Shown here: in pieces, positions 45,625 through 58,115 of the stretch | Numbering within the stretch: position 1 is the stretch's first letter | Layout: each line of letters opens with the position of its first letter | Source of the DNA: Manis javanica | Taxonomy: Eukaryota > Chordata > Mammalia > Pholidota > Manidae | DNA: 64,000 bases | Assembly (NCBI RefSeq): GCF_040802235.1 | Contig: NC_133156.1 | Span: 28,725,343-28,789,342, forward strand | Direction of reading: 5' to 3' | Translations under genes and position numbers: made by a program | Notes under the pieces: model-generated | Told to the model about the DNA's origin: nothing | The model's database searches: none | Seen by the model: only the letters and a program-made list of their open reading frames with translations

Positions 45625-46175
45625 AAACACCACTCATTGGATGAGATACCACACTGTTAGGATGGCTGTACTAATAACAACAACAAAAAAGCCCTAGCTA
45701 CATAGACATTTGTACACCGATGTTCACAGCAGCATTATCCACAATAGCCCAAATCTGAAAACAACCCATGTCTGTAAATGAATGAATGGATAAACAAAAT
45801 ATAGTGTATACATACAATGAATCTTATTCTGCAATAAAAAGGAATGAAATTCTGATACATGCAACAACATGGATGAACCTTGAAAATATTATGCTAAGGA
45901 CAAATACTGTATGATTCCACTTATATGTAGTACCTAAAATAGACACATTCCTAGACATAGAAAATGGAATGGTGACTGCTAGGAGCTGGGGAAGTGGAAT
46001 GGAAGTTAGTGCTGAGTGGGTACAGAGTTTCTGTTTGGGATGGTGAAAAGTTCTGGATGTGGATAGTGTAGTTGTACAACACTGTAAATGCAACATAATG
46101 CCACTTAATTATATACTTACAAATGGTTAAGATGGTTGATTTTAAGTTATGCATATTTTATGATAATAAAATAGA
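45625..46175 (+). repeat. Old L1 3' end
   Basis: GTTCACAGCAGCATTATCCA, AACATGGATGAACCTTGAAA, CACTTATATGTAGTACCTAA and a terminal AATAAAATAG. L1M-type, plus orientation. Confidence 0.88.
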
Positions 46176-46179
46176 TGAT

Positions 46180-47485
46180 TTTCTGTGTGTGGGGTAAGCA
46201 TGGATGTAGTAAGAAGCCCTGCTGGCAGCTGAATCTGTATCATCTGTCCCTTAGTCTACTGCACAGAGCAGGGCTAAAGGACACTGTGAAGTGCCTGAAA
46301 GGAATATCTATGGGAAAAGCAGGGGAGCGAGTTTCCCACTGTCTTGGGAGAAGATAACTAACTTCTTGTGCTGATCACCAGGAAAGAATGATTGTGAGGG
46401 AGGGAACAATGGTGTAACACCTTCACCCCCAAACTCTGTGACCCCTGGCATGTGAACACTGGTAGGAAGCACGGCAGGCTTGTGTTGAAGAGCCTTGGGT
46501 GCTTGGCTTGGAGCCCTTTCTGGTCTAGGCAGAATATTAGCTTCACTTCTGTGGCCACTTTGGGAGTTGTGGACTTGACTCATGATTTGGGTTATGCCTC
46601 ACCAAGACCAGCTTCTGCTCAGACGTTTGTGTCCTACCACAGTCACCACATTGATACAGCTCCAGATGGGACTGGACACTGCCCTGTGCCCAGGACACCT
46701 GTCAGGACTAGGGGATCCCTAGATGCATAAGGTAGGGGTGGTGAGAATCTCATGGAGGGCCGCTGCAGTTTGTTTCTGACCTCCTGCTCTTACCAGCAGA
46801 TGGGCCTGGAACATTTGAGCTCTTGGGACCAGTTGGGCCACACCCATTATACCCTGAACCATGCATGCAATGGAACACCCCAGTGACACACGTGAGTGTG
46901 CATATGATTGCACATGTGCATGAAAAGGTACAGATGCTTGAAAGAATCTGAGTTATTTTGGCTTACTTCATTATAGTTTTCTTCATTTGATTTTTTCCTG
47001 ATTTACGTAGAACAATTTATTGTTTTTCACTATTGAAAAAAAAAAGCAATTATGACTTTAAAAAACTCATTCAGAAAGTCCTTGACAACTTACTTTGTGT
47101 TAGAACTTGCAAATGCCAAGTGTGCAAACTCGCAACTTTAATATGGTGTTAAATGTCCAATGAAATGGGACCAGTCAGGGTTCAACTGTAGTGAAGCATT
47201 CCTGCTATTTCAAGCAGAAAGGGATTTACTACAGGGAATTAGCTGCTTACACAATTGTTAGGAAGGTGAAGCAGCCCTAGGCAGGGCTCTGGAAATGACT
47301 CAGTCAACAATCACACAGGGCTGTCTGTAGAGAACAGCTGCTGTCTCTGCTGCCATTGAAAGGGCTGGCATCAGAAAACACAGCTCCACCATCATTCAGA
47401 GTACACGGCCGGGTCTGAGTGCTGGGGTCAGGAAGCTGCTCTCCCCTCTGCCACAGCTGCCCATCGATCTCACACAGCCAGCAGT
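46180..47485. other. Unique sequence, nothing recognised
   Basis: Short frames on both strands; an A-run at 47036-47045. No repeat family recognised. Confidence 0.4.
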
Positions 47486-47489
47486 GGCT

Positions 47490-47935
47490 CTGTATTCTTT
47501 TCTTAGGGCTGTTGTAACAAAGCACCACAGTTTGGGCGGCTCAAGTAAGAGCAATGTATTGCCCTCCAGCTCTGGAGGTGGGAGGCCCAAGACCAAGGCA
47601 GGGTGGCTCCTCCGAGGCCCGTGAGGAGACGCTGCTCCAAGCTCTGCCCATGCTCCCAGCGGCCCGCTGGCCATGTGGCATCCCTTGGCTTCTGGGTGCA
47701 TTGGCCTGTGTGTTCACATGGCGTTCTCCCTGTGTGCGTCTGTTCCCCAATTTCTACTTTTTATAGGGACACCAGTCATATTGGATTAAGGTCCACACTA
47801 GTCCAGCATGATCTCATCTTAACTAATTACATCTGTATAGGCCCTATTTCTAAAAGGTCAAACTGAGGTGTTGGCAGTTAGAACTTCAGTATGTGAATTT
47901 TTGGGGGAAACAATTCAGCCCATAACATGAGTAAT
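47490..47935 (-). repeat. MLT1-type (ERVL-MaLR) LTR
   Basis: In minus orientation: TGTTATGGGCTGAATTGTTT at the start (about 47928), AATCCAATATGACTGGTGTC in the middle and the Cys/Trp-free end at GGGCTGTTGTAACAAAGCAC near 47508. A clear match to MLT1A-like ends. Confidence 0.9.
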
Positions 47936-48344
47936 GGAACATTGCTGTGGAGAACCCTGTACGGTGGTGCTTGACATCATCTGTTTAGAAGAAGCAGGGA
48001 TGTGACTTTCATCTAGAACCTGAGGGGGTATGGGAAATGTTTTTAGTTTATTAGACTCTGCAGTAATGAAGGTTAGGTTGGGGCTCTGCCAATCCACAAA
48101 TTCCCCACGTAAATCCAGCACCCTCCACCCGTAATTTTCCACCTGATCATTTTGTAGCTGGTGAAACTTCACAGCACTGAGCACATGGACCTGAGGTACT
48201 TGGAACAACACCATCCTTAGAAATGAGGAGATGGGAAGCTGGGGGTCTCCTTGCTCCACTCAGAGTTAAGGGGTGCCGAGTTTAAAATCCTAGTCCAGGG
48301 GCCCTCAAATTTTTTTGGTCATGAGTAAACAACAGTTTATTTAA

Positions 48345-48491
48345 ATAAATATATTTTGTTTTAAGTAAGTTATTTTTTAAAATAAATCTTTCTAAATTCT
48401 GTAAAATACTATTATACTAACATATTATATTCCTTGAATACAAAAACAAGTAAAAATTAGAAAAAAATAGAAGTAAAAATGGAAGTCCCTA
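48345..48491 (+). repeat. Left arm of a long inverted repeat
   Basis: About 147 bases, AT-rich, including AATACTATTATACTAACATA (48403-48422) and AAGTAAAAATGGAAGT (48471-48486). Its reverse complement recurs at 48997-49137 with small indels. Confidence 0.9.
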
Positions 48492-48577
48492 GTATTTTTC
48501 CTGAGATTTGAACAACACCCCACTTTGAAAACCACAGACCTCGCTTCAAGAAAGTAAAGTCAGGCTGTCCAAGAGAC

Positions 48578-48635
48578 TTGGAGGGCTGTGTGTGAGGGCT
48601 GTGTGTGAGGGCTGTGTGTGAGGGCTGTGTGTGAG
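48578..48635 (+). repeat. 14-base tandem repeat, four copies
   Basis: GAGGGCTGTGTGTG repeated four times almost perfectly, inside the loop of the inverted repeat. Confidence 0.93.
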
Positions 48636-48996
48636 CATGAGCACATGTACTAACTCAGAAATGGAAGTGCTGGAATTTTTGGAACACTTGGGACATGGCA
48701 GGGGTTTGGGGGTTTTTTGAATGGTGGGGCCTGGGCTGAGTTTTGCCCTGGGGCCTTGAGAGAGGAGGGATCCTGGCTGCATGGTGGGTGGGTTAGACCT
48801 TAAGTATCTTGGCTTGGGAGCAGCTTGGCAAGATCTCTGCACCTCAACGTGGGCTGCATGAGTGGGGGAGACTTTCAGCTTCCTAAGGATCTCATGCCAC
48901 AAACCCTCAGCGTCTCCTTATATAACCCCTTGCCTCCTTAGATATAAGCTTAACAATAGGGACTTTGTTATGTATTATATTATAGCTATTTATAAC

Positions 48997-49137
48997 ATTA
49001 GGAACTTCCATTTTTACTTGTATCTTTTTTAATTTCTATTTTTTTGTGTTAATTTAATATGTTAGTATAATAGTATTTTGAAGAATTTAAAAAGATTTAT
49101 TTAAAAAATAACTTACTTAGAAGTTATTTATTTAAAG
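48997..49137 (-). repeat. Right arm of the long inverted repeat
   Basis: Reverse complement of 48345-48491. Conserved blocks are ACTTCCATTTTTACTTG (49004-49020), TATGTTAGTATAATAGTATT (49058-49077) and AAAATAACTTACTTA (about 49105-49119). The loop is about 505 bases. Confidence 0.9.
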
Positions 49138-49139
49138 AA

Positions 49140-49865
49140 ACATGGAAATTGAGTCAGCCCCTAGCCCATTTTTCCCTAGGAAGAGGGACGCCGTGTGCTA
49201 ATAGGGGCTGCTGTTGCAGGGGGTTCAGTTTGACAGAGAACATTACAAAAAGCAATGTGATCATTATTTCAACTGCTTGCCATACAGCAAATCCATATTC
49301 ATTGTCCCTCTATGAAGGGTTATGATAACAAACGGGAGTTACTGGAGATAATTTCCAACTGGGAGCCTCCTGATTGGTGGGATTAGGAAATATTAATGTT
49401 CCCCTATAGGGCTTGGCTTAAACTGATCTTAGTTGGCCATCCCTCCCTCTACTTCTGAGGCCCCTACCCTGAATTTGCCCCTGCGTCTGGCACTCCTCAG
49501 CCAGCCCTCAGGTCTGCAGGCTGACTTCAAGCCTTCATAAACCAGCTGGGACTGTTAAACAAATCCTATAATTAGAAGCCAGGTTTCCTAAACGAAGTGA
49601 AAAATGTAACGTTATCCTTTGTTTGTTCACTGGATGCTCAATGCATGTCCCATGACCCAGAGGAGCTGTGACTTAGGGTTTCTAAGAAGCCTTAATAAGG
49701 TAATGTTTATAAAGTTCTTAAATTTACAACTCCACTGGAGTACAACTACGTGAAATGAGGACAAGCTGTAATTCCAATGAGATTCCACCCCCCGCCTATC
49801 CGAATGGTGAAGAATGATGTCCCCTTGTCCCCTTATGTGGTATGTGGAAAGCCCCAAGACTGGGA
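49140..49865. other. Unique sequence, nothing recognised
   Basis: No repeat family, exon or motif group recognised. Confidence 0.4.
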
Positions 49866-49869
49866 TTAA

Positions 49870-50010
49870 ATGAAGTAGATTCTGGTCCCAACTCTGAATT
49901 GCTGTGTGACATTCTATTGGTCTCTTTCCTTCTCTGGACTTGTTTTCCTCATCTGTAAAAGAGAAGAAATGATGAAACTTGCTTATTCTAGAAGTCCCTT
50001 CCAACTCTGA
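49870..50010 (+). repeat. MIR SINE fragment
   Basis: GAATTGCTGTGTGACATTCT and TTTTCCTCATCTGTAAAAGA. Confidence 0.78.
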
Positions 50011-50384
50011 CATTCTACAGTCTGATGTCTGAGCCTCTCCACCCCTGGGTTTTATCTCAAGCAAGCATTCTTTTCCAAATTTGACCTCTCTTCTCTGGAC
50101 TGAAAAGGACTTGGTAATGAACCTTAACCTGGGTAAATCTAGTTTGAGGCTGGCAAGACACACAGATATACCTTTCTCTGCCTCAGCTTTGAACCCCTAA
50201 GTGCCTCCCTCATGAGATAAAACACACACAAAAAAATGAAAATGACACATGGTAAAAAAAAAAAGAACTCCTTAACTCTTCTAAGGAGTTCAAAGTGGTC
50301 AACATTAGGAACAGTAGGAAGAGCTGGGTCGTGTTGTCTGGAGATGGCAGCCACTATTAAGTTAAAAATACTATATTCACATCG

Positions 50385-50560
50385 TAAGGGCTGACATTTA
50401 TTGAGTTCTTTCTATGAACCAGAACCTGTGCTGAGGGCTTACATCCATCCTCTCAGCTAACCTCACCACAGATCTCTGAGGTAGTTACTTTCTTGTTATT
50501 CTCATTTTACAGATCAGGAACTGACACTTAAAGAGATGAAAGAATTTGCCCAGAGGATAA
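50385..50560 (-). repeat. MIR SINE
   Basis: ACATTTATTGAGTTCTTTCT, TCATTTTACAGATCAGGAAC and GAATTTGCCCAGAGG. Confidence 0.85.
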
Positions 50561-50564
50561 GTGG

Positions 50565-51495
50565 TTGGAGCAGAGATTCCAGAATCCCTTCTTGACCTCT
50601 GTAAATCTGCCCCCTGTGAACCTATGTTCCTGTTGTGATGCTTATAGGAGCAAGGGTCACGGTGAAGCTCCCATGGCTCTGTGTCCTTGAAATCCTGATG
50701 AGCAGTGCATGCCTCGGGAGCCTACGTGGGACTTGCAGGCTAGGTGAAAGACACCTTTGCTGGGCTGTGCCTATACTGGGGTTGTTTGTTACTTTAGCAT
50801 AATATGGCCCATCCTGACTGACACAACTTGTCATAGGGCAGAGGGAGCAGCTTTGTCCTGTATATTCTCAAACAGCATATTGGTTATCAGCAGATGGATG
50901 GAGCAGGGAGGTAGACATCTCAAACAAGTAGAAATTAATTAGAGACTCAGGAGTATTTAATAGAAGTATCATTGAGAAGCCAGAAAAATGACCTATAAGG
51001 TCCTGTTAAGCCTGAGATACTAAGAAATGGTCCAAAAAAATGAGAAGATTTGTAAGTGATTCTGGAATGACAGGCTCAGAGCTAGCTTTGTGGTTGAGAT
51101 AATGGAACAGAATCAAGGGAATGCCTATATGGAAGAGAAAGAAATTATGGACATAGCTGTGTGATCAGCTGTGTGACCAGACTGAAGAGCCAAACAATCC
51201 TAAGTTTTACAAGAGCACCCTACTGGGGGAAAGGGAGACTGGGGTTAGCCTGACACTTGAATTCTCTCCAGAGCTGACTCAGAAAACGTCCTCCTGGCAC
51301 CAAACGCTTTCACCAGACACATTTCCCTCCAATGTAAGTTCATCCATAGCGCACAGCCAGGCAGTGTCTGAAATAATTTGGACTGACTTTGGTGCTCTGT
51401 GTATGCTGCCTAGTGAGAGGGATGCCAGCATCTAACCACTGCTCGCTCCAATGCTCATTCCTTAAGCAGGGGCAAAGGTTAGGGTGGGGTAGTGG
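50565..51495. other. Unique sequence, nothing recognised
   Basis: No repeat family, exon or motif group recognised. Confidence 0.4.
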
Positions 51496-51499
51496 TCAA

Positions 51500-51640
51500 A
51501 AGTGGTTTCAGGGGCCCAGGCTTTCATCCTAAGCTCTGCCCCTTTTTCCTCACTATACGACCATGGCCAGATTATTCCCCTTCCCTAGGCCTCAGTTTCC
51601 TCTTCTGTAAAAGTCTGTATTCACGTGGGGTTTGGTACAA
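51500..51640 (+). repeat. MIR SINE fragment
   Basis: CTAGGCCTCAGTTTCCTCTT with CTGTAAAAG directly behind. Confidence 0.7.
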
Positions 51641-52139
51641 GGGAGTAAATACAATCATGAGTGTACGAGTGCTCCGTGAGCTGCAGAGGGTTGTGTACAT
51701 GCAAGGGGAATCAGCTGTAGTGCCGGGCAGTCACTGACAGCAGGTGCCTAGGTTTCAGGACTGGGCCACCTCTGTTACACAGGGTCAGAAACCTTGAAAC
51801 AGCCTACAACATTAGAACAAGTATGGAGACTTCTTTCCTGGGAACCAGAACTTGGAAATGGTCAGATTCCATACTAGCCATTTTTTTTTTTCCTCACAAA
51901 TGTAGTATTTATGAGAAACGACCTTTCAATGGAAATTTGGCAACATGCCACATGCGGGAGATGCTGTACCTTCGTCCCCATGTCCTGAGGGCTGAGGTCG
52001 TGGGCTTCCCAGCAGATCCAGCAGTTCCCACAGATGCAGGAGGTGCAGAGGCTGGGAGGAGAGGGGCCCAGCAAGAGTCTTTAAGCTGTAAGCTGCTCCT
52101 AAAATATTGATGTATTTGTCATCTTCTAGTAAGAACATG

Positions 52140-52240
52140 AGCTCAGAAACTATTTTAGCTGTTCTTTGCTTTGTGAGCAGTGCCTAGAACAGTGCCTGGC
52201 ACATAGTAGGTGCTCAATATGTATTTGTCAAAGGAGTGGA
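52140..52240 (+). repeat. MIR/L2 3' end fragment
   Basis: CTAGAACAGTGCCTGGCACA then TAGTAGGTGCTCAATATG, the shared CORE-SINE/L2 tail. Confidence 0.75.
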
Positions 52241-52244
52241 TGGA

Positions 52245-53595
52245 CCCTTCTCAGGAACTCTCAAGGCTCTTTATTGCCCATACCTAGGAGGTCATAGCTC
52301 ATAGGAACTCCAGGAGGGTCCTAGGTCAGATATTTAAGCCACTACCAGGGGCAGATTCTCAGTATCATCTCCCTACAGCTTCAGACCACAGAGACTAGCT
52401 TCTGCAGGGAGGCCGTAATTGGAATTCACTGTAGCCCTAGAGTCTGTACTGTACAGGATGGGGACAGAGGTGCTGGCTATGGCCATCAAGACTGCTTACT
52501 GAAGGGTGGGGGGATGTCTCAGAGTTGCTGTCTGTCCACCAAGCGCTGGGTAGTGAGCAGCCGTCAGAATTCCTCTGCTCCCTCAGTAAGCCCCACCCTG
52601 GTCCCAGCAGGCCCCAGGCTTCTGAGCCAGGCACTGAGAAGCACATGTGTGAACAAGACCTGTTGGCCGCCTGCAAGAAGCTCCTGCCTGATGACCCTTC
52701 AAAGCAATGACAATGCAAAACAGGCACGTATGAGACCCCATCCACAAATTCACACTCACACAGGAAGATACCCCAAGTGTAACCAAAACAGCACTATCTG
52801 AGCCAGTAACAGAAGCTAATATGTAAGGCAGACCTTGATAAGGACCATCCGTTTTTAGCTGTGTTCGGGGAGCATGCCTTTGAACCCAAGCTGCAAAGGA
52901 AGTCCTTTCCCCCCATGTTCCCCTTCTCCTCCCAGGCCTCCTCTCCTATAAACAGCCAGGAGAAACGGACGCAGTTCTCCCATCCCCCACGGCACAGGCT
53001 TCTTCCTCCACCCATCGGGGCTCTGGGGGTCTGAAGAGAGCATTTCTCAGGCTGTACCCTTTTTCTGCTTCCGTTGGAGGATAGGGACTCCCACCCAAAA
53101 TAGATGCACACCCGCTCAGCAAGAGGTGGGGCTGAAAGCTTTGGGGGAAAAGTCAGAACTCTGGGTCTTGTAAGTCCAGACATCCTGCAAACTCTGACCA
53201 GAATGTAAACATCCCCTGGGACAGAGGGGAGGATGCGCCGGTGGGCAGTGGCGCCTCCGTCTGCCCTAGAGATGGGCTGTTTATTACTTGTCCCATGCAG
53301 GCCCCCTTGGGCTCCTTCCAGTCCCAAGTCTGAGCAAGTCGAGGCAGAAGGACAGCCCCAAATGGGGACATGAGGCCTTGGACAAAAGACTCAGACTCTC
53401 AGGAATGGAAGGGAAACTTTAAAGCTCAGCAAGCCCAAACCTTTCGTCTTCTCAAGTTCCCCTCACAGCACTTCCAGCTGGTCTCTGGCCCCTACTAAAA
53501 CATGTGGCAGATGGGGAGCTCATGCTCTCCCAAGGCAGTTCTTTCTACAACTAAGCGCCAGTAGCTGGAAAGTTCTAGAAGAGAACTGACTACAA
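52245..53595. other. Unique sequence, nothing recognised
   Basis: The 177-codon minus frame at 52794-53327 has no recognisable domain. Confidence 0.4.
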
Positions 53596-53599
53596 TTGT

Positions 53600-53835
53600 T
53601 CTGTGCCACCTGATTGAGCAGAGCTATGAATGTGTACAACAAAATAATAGCAGGGCCATTTGTTGAGCACCACTCTGGGTTAGGCACTTTACACGCATTA
53701 TCTTGTTAAAACCTTCCTTCTTTTGAGGAGGACACAGGCTCAGAGAGGTCACGTCACTTGCCCAAGGTGACCCAGCTGCTGTGTGGAGAGGCTGGGGATC
53801 AGGTCACCCTGGCTCAAAGTCCATGCTTTAAATAT
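53600..53835 (-). repeat. MIR SINE
   Basis: CATTTGTTGAGCACCACTCT, AGGTCACGTCACTTGCCCAA and GGTGACCCAGCTGCTGTG. Confidence 0.88.
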
Positions 53836-53877
53836 TAGTCTATACTGGTTCTTCACAATCAAAATGCGAAAATAGCA

Positions 53878-53930
53878 TGCACACACACAAAACACCATAC
53901 AACACACACATATACACACACACACAAAAG
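53878..53930. repeat. (CA)n microsatellite
   Basis: Interrupted CA repeat between two minus-strand MIR pieces (the second at about 53970-54140). Confidence 0.88.
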
Positions 53931-54182
53931 CAACCAAACTACAAAATAAACCCCAGGCTAAATTTGCCAAATATTAGGTACCAGTTATGTGCCAGGCAAA
54001 CCATAAGTTTTATGGTAAATCCACTTGAACAAACTTATGAGGGAACTGAGGCTTACTGAGGTTGGGAGAAGTGGACATGGCCACAGACGAAGGGGCAGAG
54101 CAAGTGTCTAACCACCATTTCTGAAGTCTGCAATCTGCCATGACACTATATTATATCATAGGAGGTGACTTTAGCATAATAA

Positions 54183-55543
54183 AAGAGAAAACTTTTTTAT
54201 TGAAGTATAGTTGATATTACAATCTTTTATTGGTTTCAAGTATACAACACAGGAGTTCAACAGTTACCTACATTATTAAATCCTCACCCCAACTAGTGCA
54301 GTCACTACCTGTTGACATAGGAAGATGTTGCATTGGCTGTATTCTCCATGTTGTACTACTGTGCCCATGACCAACTTATATTATGACTGAGAGTTTTTGT
54401 GAGAATCCCTGTCAGCCTGTACACACCTCATCCTCTCCCCAATGGTATCCACTTGTTACTTCACAGTGTCTATGAGTCTGCTGCTGTTTTGTTCATTCTG
54501 TTTTGTTTTGTTTTCAGATTCCACAAATAAGTGAAATCCTGTGGTATTTGTCTTTTTCTACTTGGTTTATTTCACTGAGCATAATACCCTCTAGATCCAT
54601 CCACATTGGGCCCAGTGGCAGGATTTCTTTCTTTTTTATGACTGAATAATATTCCATTGTGTATATGTACCACATCCTCTCTATCCATTCATTCATCTAT
54701 TTATGGGCACTTTGATTGCTTCCATATCTTGGCCATTGTAAATAATGTGGCAATAAACATAGAAGTGCATATATTTTTTCAAATCAGGAATTTCTTTTCT
54801 TCAGGTAAATTCCTAGAAGTAGAGTTACTGGGTCAAATGGTATTTCTATTTTTTGCTTTTTGAGGAACCTCCATACTGCTTTCCACAGTGCCTACACCAA
54901 ATAACATTCCCACCAGCAGTGTAGGAGGGCTCCAGTTCTCCAGTTTCTCACCAACACCTGAGGTTTCTTATCTTTTGGCTAGTGGCTATTCTAACTGGTG
55001 TGAGGTGATATCTCATTGCGGTTTTAATTTGCAATTCCCTGATGATTAGCAATGTGGAGCATCTTTTCATGTGCCTGTCGGCCATCTGGATTTCTTCTTT
55101 GGAGAAGTGTCTGTTCAGGTCCTCTGCCCATTTTTTAATTGGGTATTTGTTGTTTTGGTGTTCAGGCATATGAGTTGTTTATGTATTTTGAATATTAACC
55201 CCTCATCAGATGAATCGTTTATGATTATATTCTCCCATACTGCAGGTTGCCTTTTTGTTTCGCTGATGGTGTCCTTTGCTGTACAGAAGCTTTTTTAGTT
55301 TGATGTAGTCCCAATTGTTTATTTTTTCTTTTGTTTCCCTTGCCTGAGGAGATGTGTCCAGGAAAAAAATTGGTCATGCTTATGTTCAAGAGATTTTTGC
55401 CTATGTTTTCATCTTAAGAGTTTTATGGTTTCATGTCTTACACTTAGGTCTTTAATCCATTTCGAGTTTACTTTTGTGTATGGAGTTATACAGAAATGCA
55501 CTTTCATTCTCTTGCATGTAGCTGTCCAGTAAGAGAAGACTTT
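54183..55543 (-). mobile_element. 5'-truncated L1 with target duplication
   Basis: On the minus strand L1 starts at 55530 in ORF2 and ends in the 3' UTR near 54196. AAGAGAAAACTTT (54183-54195) and AAGAGAAGACTTT (55531-55543) flank it, a 13-base duplication with one mismatch. ORF2 C-terminal strings remain ([30 protein letters not shown]) but the frame is broken several times. Older than the L1 at 41719-45432, judged by more changes in the same segments. Confidence 0.85.
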
Positions 55544-55544
55544 A

Positions 55545-56375
55545 ATGTTATTATTTTCAACAGCTAGAGCTTTAAAAGGTGGGATGTGCATCCTCAGAGA
55601 GAAATGATCTCCCTATACTGGAGTGTCCTGCCAAGATGCTTTAGAAGGGGTTTCTACATTGGTTGGGGCCACACAACATATCCCCCAGCTCTGAAGTTCT
55701 ACAGGTGGTGAGTGCTAACAAGAGACTAGGTACAATGTGGAGTCAATCTGCAACTCAGACACACAGCCTTGGTGTTTTCAAGGCTGGATGCCTCCTAGGA
55801 AAAAGGAGGCCTTGGTGCTTGGACTAGTCAGAGGTTCATGTGGATGTGGCGGCCACTCTGCACTTCCCAGGAGCCGCCCATTCACCCAGGCCTTTCCATT
55901 TTTTGAGAACTGGGAGCTTGCTAGCTGGGTCTGTTCCCACCAACAGTGTTCCCATCCAGGGAGCTTAAAATAGTGTTTCTTTGGCTGGGGCTCTGGAGTG
56001 AGCAGTGAGGCAGGCATTTGTGCAAATATGGGCCTGGGAGAAGGACTCCTACCAGGGAGGGCAGGAGTGGACAGCATGGCAGGAGAGCCCAGACCTCCAG
56101 TGGAGAGTGCATCCTCCTAGCCACAGCCGTCCTGTCTCGCAGCAGAGGCGCCCACTAGTCTCCTCCTGCCCCCGCCAACCTTATGAGGTCCACTTAGTAT
56201 TTAGACCAAGTCCTGCAGGCCCTCCTGGCCCAGCTGAGGCTCCCGGATGGGCTCACTAGGAAATTCTGCAGTCTTCTGCTGGTTCTATCCTTGTTCCTAC
56301 CCTACAATGCCCTTCTTACCTGGGAGCACTCCAGAAGCATCCTTGAGGGCACAACTCAAGACTTGTTTTAACAGT
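55545..56375. other. Unique sequence, nothing recognised
   Basis: Short overlapping frames only. Confidence 0.4.
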
Positions 56376-56379
56376 AACT

Positions 56380-56605
56380 ATGACAACTACAGCTACCATT
56401 AATGGAACACTTACTTTTTTCAGGCATTCTACTAAGTGCTTTGACATGCATTATCTCATTTGATCCTCACAATAATCCACTGAGAGCCACGTTATTATTC
56501 TCTCCACTGCGCAGAAGAAAGTAAGGCTCAGAGGAGTCAAGTAACTTTCCCAGGGTCACACAGCTGTGAATTGGTAGACGTAGGATTAAAACTCTTTGGA
56601 ATCTG
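56380..56605 (-). repeat. MIR SINE
   Basis: AAGTGCTTTGACATGCATTA, TCTCATTTGATCCTCACAAT and CAGGGTCACACAGCTGTGAA. Confidence 0.92.
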
Positions 56606-56999
56606 TTGATCTTTGGATTCTGAACTCGTAACCCCTGGGCTGCGCCTCTTCCTCCAGCTCCCTGCTGCTCTGGCCTCCTGTTCTCCACCTCAGCATTAAT
56701 ACACAGCTGGTTTGGTTCAATGCATCAGATATTTAGTGAATGCCCACTATGTGACAGGAACGTTGCTGGGTGCCATGCCCACACTCTAGGAGCACTCATA
56801 TCCCCTGGAGGACTCTACTTTGGGCTTGGGCCAAATGATCTGCCCAACACGCAGGGTCCAGTTTGTTTGAGGATGTCAGGGTGAAGCAGGGCAAGCACAG
56901 ACCCTCCTCACTGCCCAGCTGCCCAGCTGGATATTCCCCTCCTCTCCTGGCTGCAGTGCTCTTCTCCCCGACTTGGGGAAGAGCACATGCAGGATTTAG

Positions 57000-57260
57000 A
57001 CAGACTTGCTTTGAATCCTCTGGGACGATGGGTCCCCTAAGCTTCAGTTTCCCCATCCACAGATCTGGGATAAAATTAGTACCTCACCAGGGAGTGGCTG
57101 AGAGGATCTAATGAAACATTGCACAGAAGGACTTAGCACTGCCTGGTCGTCAGGCAGTTGATATGAAGCTGAAGCTAATATTGTTACTGTTATTTTCTGA
57201 AAACAGTGTCCAGGTGCCAAATATTCAAGGCCTAGCACGTAGTAGGTGCTCCAAGTGAAG
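57000..57260 (+). repeat. MIR SINE
   Basis: AAGCTTCAGTTTCCCCATCC, GAGAGGATCTAATGAAACAT and the tail AAGGCCTAGCACGTAGTAGG. Confidence 0.78.
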
Positions 57261-57984
57261 GGAGGGACTTAGCTCCCACAGCAGCCCGAAGCCCCCATGC
57301 CAGCCAGCCCTGCCCCCCACTCCTGGCTGGTTATGCCGTGGAAGACGTCCTGGTGCTGGTCCTCATCAATAAGAGGGTTTCCCAGGCAGCCAGGGGCAGG
57401 CACAAGACCCATATCCCCCCCTCGGCCCCCTCATTCTCAGCCTTGGGGACCCAGCCAGGGAAGAGCAGTGGCCGTTGAGGAAGCTTGTCAGGGTTCGCTA
57501 GGCTTTCAGGTGGCGCCACCTGGTGGTGAGCGCAGCACCGGCTCTGGTGGCCCCTCGCTCAGCCCATCTGCTTCTTCCCTCGGTCACCTGTACTGACCAC
57601 TTGCCATGGGAAAAGATCTAAGGTCTCCGACTTTGCTGTGGGGCAGAAAGCCCCAAAGCCCAAGATCCTATGCCTCCCTCTCAGGCCTGGCTCTGCCCTG
57701 CGGAGTCAGGTCCCAGGGCGGCCGGCCAGTGTTGATACTCAGGCCATCCCTGAAGCAGAAGACCCTTCATGGTCTCTAGAGACCCAGGCTGGGGGTAGGG
57801 GCCTGAGATGGCCCAGGAGTGGGAAATCCAATGGTGGTCATTAGGCCCTTCCTTGACTCCCCACAGCACCTGCCTTGGTACCCCACAAATCACCCTCCCC
57901 ATGGGAGAGGGGTCAAGGGGGCCCAAGCTGGCCCAGAGCTGTACGCATAAAGTTTGGGGGAAGAGTAACAAGACAGGAAGACTG

Positions 57985-58115
57985 AGCTGTGTGCTCAACC
58001 CAGACTTACCAAATGTGGCACTAGCATGCTGTGTGAGCTTGGGTAAGGACCATACCTCTCTGGGCCTCGATCTGTTTGTGTAAATGGGGGTGAGGGGATT
58101 AGCCAGAGGATGGGT
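57985..58115 (+). repeat. MIR SINE fragment
   Basis: GCTGTGTGAGCTTGGGTAAG and CCTCTCTGGGCCTCGATCTG. Confidence 0.8.

Noticed and set aside
48570-48640. Possible CRISPR-like direct repeats
   Set aside because: The units are directly adjacent without spacers; it is a plain tandem repeat in mammalian DNA.
56396-56405. CArG box CCATTAATGG
   Set aside because: Lies at the edge of a MIR SINE, without other muscle sites near.
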